Shown in pieces: positions 59,322-64,000 of a DNA stretch of 64,000 bases. This stretch comes from Parascedosporium putredinis (Eukaryota; Ascomycota; Sordariomycetes; Microascales; Microascaceae). The notes beneath the pieces were generated by a model that searched no databases, had not been told where the DNA came from, and saw only the letters and a program-made list of their open reading frames with translations. The stretch covers positions 1,178,001 to 1,242,000 of the forward strand of contig CASHTG010000020.1 in assembly GCA_949357655.1 (NCBI GenBank), in the 5' to 3' direction. A program made the translations under genes and the position numbers. The first letter of the stretch is position 1; the number at the start of each line of letters is the position of its first letter.

Positions 59322-62300
59322 GACTCGGACGAGGGCTAAAGAGGTGGCTATACTCCGAATGTTAGTTGATTCAAAGACTCGTAGTTGTTGTAATGTTGAA
59401 CGATTGCCACTGTCTTCTAGGATCGAGGTGAGGCAGGACCAGAGTTGATAGACTCCTGCGGGGTAGCACAGCCTGGTGCCTTCCCACGACGAGAGATCCA
59501 TCATTGATGGATGCATCAACCCATTGGATCAAATCCAAGCCAATCCGGGGCCAGCTACCCCGCTTTCATTTTTGGTGAGGGATGGAAAGTGAACGACTCT
59601 GAGTGGTGTTTGACTTGATGATGTGCTGAAGGCGGCTCCCGCGCAAGGGGTGTGTACTATTAGCTTCAATGACGTTGTTGCCAGGGCTGTCACCCACGCC
59701 AGCGGACAAATTCGTTGGTGAGCTACGGGTGGGTGCGATGTGCAAATAGTAACTAAGCTACACTTACAGAGAAAACACAAAATGGAATATAGAGGAGCCT
59801 GATAGACTCGTACGCTGCTCATCGGTGTTTCTTGGCCGTGATGCACCCGCCTCGGGTCGCCGTCGCCGGCGATGCAGCGTGCCAAGTTAGGGTCGGACGG
59901 TGGTATCAATTACGGGAGCTAGCACTGATCTTGATTCGCACTAATGCCCATCCGTCGACGCTTACTCCTTAGAGAACATTGAAATGAATGACCCGTGTCA
60001 GAGGCCGAAGCCTCTCAAACTGACCGTCCACAATGGCCCTCAAATATGTACCTATCGAGATAACTTGGACGGGGTAACGCCTATTCCGCCTTTTACTGCA
60101 TTCATATGAGTTCATACACAATGACCTGCCAACGAGTCTTTTGACCAGATATGCTGTCCTTAATGAGGAGATATTGTAGATCTTGAATTAGCTTGCTATC
60201 ATGATTGTCGAGATGCGGGAAGCAGAGTGCCGCTAAGATCTTGGGTTAAATTTATATGTTGGCGATGGACCAGGCGTTTAAACTTGCTCGCGAATTTGAG
60301 AAAGTGCAGCATCGTCGACGGCGTCGCCACACCTTAATCCACCAAGCCCACCTTTTGCCTCAATGCGTACCGGAAACCGTGAAAGCAACCCGTTCACGAA
60401 TCTTTGAGTCCAAAGCTGCTCGAGGATGGTTGACACCAAGACTCACCTCACGAGCCCAAAGGGGGGGGGAACACCATGGAGGGCAAAATTGGCGCCGTCT
60501 TGCGCTGGGCCCAGCCTGATGCTCTGATTCTCGGCCAATATTCCGTGCGAAAATAGATCGCAACCAAGCGCGCCCGGAAAATTATCGTGGGGCAACAGCA
60601 ATGTTTTCCCCAGCGCTGGTCTAGCTCCCTTGATCCATTGGATCTTTGTCATCCATCTGTCCTGCCATGACCGCTATTCTCCACGACCATTTCTGGGTCG
60701 TCTGGCCACACCTGGCTGAGCCCATCGGCAGAGGCGAGTGCCGGATCGACCCATTCCGCGCTGGACCAACTCCGCGGCCCCGTTTGTAGACCCCCAGCGC
60801 AAGATGCCCTCTTCCAATCGCCGCGAGTGCTCGTTGTTCCTGCTGCTCCTCCTAGTACCTGACAAGCCTGGCGCCTCGGTGCTGGGCCCACTATGAGCAA
60901 CGATATTGCTTTGCTCACCATCGTTTGATTAATTTTCTTGCCCCTTCCTTTCGTTTTGCTCTTTGGTCCGGTCCCCTCCCGAGGCTGGCTTGGCCCTTTG
61001 AAGAGATGCGATGCTTGTACTTCGCTTACGGTGGCCCTTTAGCAGTGCTTCTCCGGTGCATCTCCGCTGAAAAGCGCCGGAGACGATCAAAACCGCGGAC
61101 CACGGGGTCGCACCTCTCTGACTGCTTGGCCCCTGGACCCGTGGGCTACACCACGCCTGCTGGCTAAAATCCGATGTCAGGGCAAGATCGGACGTGGCAC
61201 AACACAGCGTGCAACCACACCGATGCACCCATTCTCCTCCGACCGGGGCGGCTCTTGACGGCGGTGCGCTAGGCGTATCTCGCTGTGCTCAACAGAGGAC
61301 TCTTATTACTCAATGGTGTGATGACGAGGACGTAGTTAATTCCGCCATCTGAATGGAAAAGTGGCTGAACGGAGGCTTGACGTCTTTGTGAGGTCTTCTT
61401 TTGGCATCTCACTCGCCACTATCCTTCGTTTGTGCGTTGGGGGTTCAAGACCATGTGCGACGCGATTCTAGGCTTGGACTAGTGTTGTCAAACACTCCCG
61501 AGCCTGGGCAGCGAATGGGTGTGTACCGCGATTGGTTACCTTGGTCTCTTTACACATATTGGTGTATTCATTTTTTTCATGTTCTTCCATGTTGAGCACT
61601 ATGTAGGCGAGCATCATCGATGGCCTCCTTGTCCGTGGCAGACCACCAAGACGACGCAGTTGAAGCGCAAGAATGAGGTCTCGACAGCCGGGAGAGAAAG
61701 CCAGCCCAGGAAATCCCACTTCGAAGATTTCCGTTTTGAGTTTAGTCTCCGCCCGTCCTTGGAAGGGGGTTCGAAAAAAAGAAAAAGCTGGCGGAACTTT
61801 GGCCTCAAGTCTTCCCAACCCTTTGCGTGTGCTTGATGTCCGGACTCCACAACGAGACAATTGGCGCCAAGTCCCACCCGAGACCAGATGCATTGAAAGC
61901 CAGGGACACACACAGAGTTGCTTGGAAGTCTAGGCCATTTTTTCTCGTCTTTCCCCATGATCCTAGCTGTGGCCCGCTCCCGCCCTTTGACAACTCCGCG
62001 GAGAAGCTGAATCCATTTGTCGTCCCATCCGCTCATCCACCCCACTACGCAACACGATGTTTCGCGGCACAAGCCTTTCCCTGTCTTTACGGAGCTGATG
62101 GAAAAAAAAATCTTTCTGCTTTGGTCGTTGCTTCAATAGCCGGCCTATAATTTTTTCCTTTTTTTCTCTCATATTCCTCACCGTTGTCCTTTCCCTCCAT
62201 TACCCCTAGTCCATTTTCGCCTCATTCCGCCCCTCCCCGTCCATCTCATGCCCCTCCTGGAAAGCTCCGGGCCTGGTCATTGGATTCCAAATGGTCCGAG

Positions 62301-63058
62301 TCTCATTGGAGCATTGAAGCTCCCCCAAAAACGCGACTTTGTTAGTGACTACAGCATGGCGCCACTTTTGCTAAACGCCTGCCCGCCGCGTTCCCACTCC
62401 CTTCCACGGAGATCCAACCAGCATCGGTGTTCGCCAGCCCACGGGCTCCGAATGAGCCCAGGGGAACGCAATGATCGGAACTAGGTCCTTGGGACCCGAA
62501 CGGGAATTTACCGTTCAGGGACCTCTGCCAATAACTGACGGATTGTATTGGATACGATGCTTGGGAAAGGGCAAAAAAATCCGCTCTCGCTTCCCTGGTC
62601 CCCAGCACGATGGGACGACAAAGCACGCCGGCCGTGGAGGCGGGAATCGCTTGTGACGTTTTCCGGGGATAAAAAGCCCAGCGTGCGTTTTCCGTAAAAC
62701 TCAATTCTCCTTGTTTCTTTTTCTTGTATGCATCATCACTGCAGAGTAAACATTGAACAGTCAATACATCGTCTCAAAGACCACTTCCGTCACGTACACG
62801 CCTCCCGGAGCCGGTGACAAATCGTCGTCCCTTCCGAAACCCACACAGCTTTCCCTACCCTACCCTGCACCTCTTGCAGTGTCTAAGCCAGAATTACCTG
62901 ACGTCCTCGCTTCTTACACGCACCCCCTCCCTTCCACTACTTCCTGCAACCTGCTCTCTTCCTCCCCTTCCCAAGACATATATACACATATACACACCTA
63001 TATATAAACACCTTCCGCCACCCACCATCAGGCATTTCCATCCTCTCCTCTCCTCACC
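59322..63058. other. Intergenic region (about 3.7 kb)
   Basis: No supported gene. The NLR frame stays open to 59519. A G9 run lies at about 60461-60469. The last 300 nt (62750-63058) are C/T-rich, consistent with the flavohemoglobin leader, and include TA-rich ATATATAC repeats near 62977-63006. Confidence 0.45.
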
Positions 63059-64000
63059 ATGTTCTCATCGGCTTCCCGCCTCTTAGCCAAACGCACAACA
63101 CTCTCAGCAGCAGCCTCCTCCTCCTCCCAGCAACCCCTCCGCCGGTTCCTCTCCACCACCTCCGCCAGAATGGCCCTCACCCAAGACCAGATCAACATCG
63201 TCAAGTCGACCGCTCCCATCCTCAAGGAGCACGGTCAGACCATCACCACCTACTTTTACCGCAGCATGCTCGGCGCCCACCCCGAGCTCAAGAACACTTT
63301 TAGCTTGCGGAACCAGCAGACCGGCGCCCAGCAAAGGCCCTCGCCGGCGCCGTGCTCGCCTACGCCACCTACATCGACGACCTGCCCAAGCTCCACGCCG
63401 CCGTCGAGCGCATCGCCCACAAGCACGCCGCGCTCTTCATCGAGCCCGCGCAGTACGATATCGTCGGCGAGCACCTCATGAAGGCCATTGGCGCCGTCCT
63501 CGGCGAAGGGTTGACCCCGAGATCGCCGACGCGTGGGGCCTCGCGTACAAGCAGCTCGCCGACGTCTTCATCAACCGCGAGGCCGAGCTGTACAAGGCCC
63601 CCGGCGAGAACGTCCCCATGGGCTGGCGCAAGTTTAAGATTGCCAAGAGGGTCGAGGAAACCCCTACCGTGCTCAGCTACTACCTCGAGCCCGTGGACGG
63701 CCCTACTCCCTTGCCCAAGTACCTCCCTGGCCAGTACGTCAGCTTGCAGGTTCCCGTACCCCAGATCGAGGGTCTGCTCCAGAGCAGGCAGTTTTCGCTC
63801 AGCGAAGCCCCTCCGCCGACGGCAAGTACTACCACGTCTCCGTCAAGCGCGAGTTCACCACCCCCAACGCGCCTCTCGATGACATCGCCACCGGCAAGAT
63901 CACCGGCCTCGTCTCCAACATCCTCCACGACAAGTACTTTGAGGGTGACGTCGTCGAGCTCTCCGCCCCCAGGGCGACTTCTTCGTCAACGTCGCCGACG
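63059..64000 (+). CDS. YHB1: Flavohemoglobin (nitric oxide dioxygenase), mitochondrial-type; cut by right edge
   Basis: Converts NO to nitrate using heme and FAD. The first 37 residues (MFSSASRLLAKRTTLSAAAS...) are Ser/Arg-rich, a likely mitochondrial presequence. A second ATG at 63170 gives MALTQDQINIVKSTAPILKE, the usual cytosolic start. The globin domain has TYFYRSMLGAHPELKNTF, including the B10 Tyr region, and the proximal His in VERIAHKHAALF. The reductase domain begins GWRKFKIAKRVEETPTVLSY, with the FAD motif RQFSLSEAP. Breaks at 63333-63335 (A4 as A3), 63515-63518 (C5 as C4), 63808-63811 (C5 as C4) and 63966-63970 (C6 as C5) are all undercalled runs. The NAD(P)H-binding half lies beyond the edge. 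Confidence 0.92.

Noticed and set aside
1..64000. CRISPR arrays, bacterial operons, insertion sequences, rRNA genes
   Set aside because: None seen. Spliceosomal introns and gene content show a fungal nuclear genome; the only arrays are the ankyrin coding repeats and the short repeats listed.

Overview
The window is nuclear DNA from a filamentous ascomycete, most likely a Sordariomycete. The evidence is short introns of 65-265 nt with GTRAGT-type donors and CTRAC branch sites, a fused alpha/beta tryptophan synthase, a PRM1 homologue, a fungal NACHT/ankyrin NLR and a JmjC/zf-4CXXC_R1 protein. The species cannot be fixed from sequence alone.

Layout. 1-8.1 kb: 3' part of a conserved protein gene cut by the left edge, RPS23 (uS12), COQ2 and a long JmjC gene. 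11.2-13.2 kb: mitochondrial aspartate aminotransferase with a 3-nt exon. 14.7-24.6 kb: a conserved coiled-coil protein, mitochondrial ribosomal protein bL28m, tryptophan synthase (trp-3) and PRM1. 28.5-30.6 kb: an unusual protein of about 14 tandem Cys/His modules, with every intron placed in the same codon of a module. 30.6-48.1 kb: gene-poor DNA with one small two-exon gene at 42 kb. 48.1-54.2 kb: a small two-exon gene, GINS subunit PSF3, mitochondrial Mn-SOD and argininosuccinate lyase (ARG4). 54.8-59.3 kb: an NLR with 19 almost identical ankyrin repeats and a decayed repeat tail. 63.1 kb to the right edge: a flavohemoglobin with a mitochondrial-type presequence, truncated by the edge.

A technical feature colours everything. 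Most protein genes here appear frameshifted, essential ones included. Nearly every break that can be placed is a homopolymer (usually C or G, 4-6 long) one base too short, or two in AAT. I read this as sequencing or assembly undercalling, not as pseudogenes, so each affected gene is annotated as one locus and its break positions are given.

Functionally the window is mixed housekeeping: translation, ubiquinone, amino-acid synthesis (AAT, trp-3, ARG4), replication (PSF3) and oxidative/nitrosative defence (SOD, flavohemoglobin). ARG4 has two perfect Gcn4/CPC1 sites upstream and trp-3 has two TGACTC cores, which fits cross-pathway control. The most novel-looking items are the Cys/His module gene, the 3-nt exon, and the NLR array with a RIP-like decayed end.
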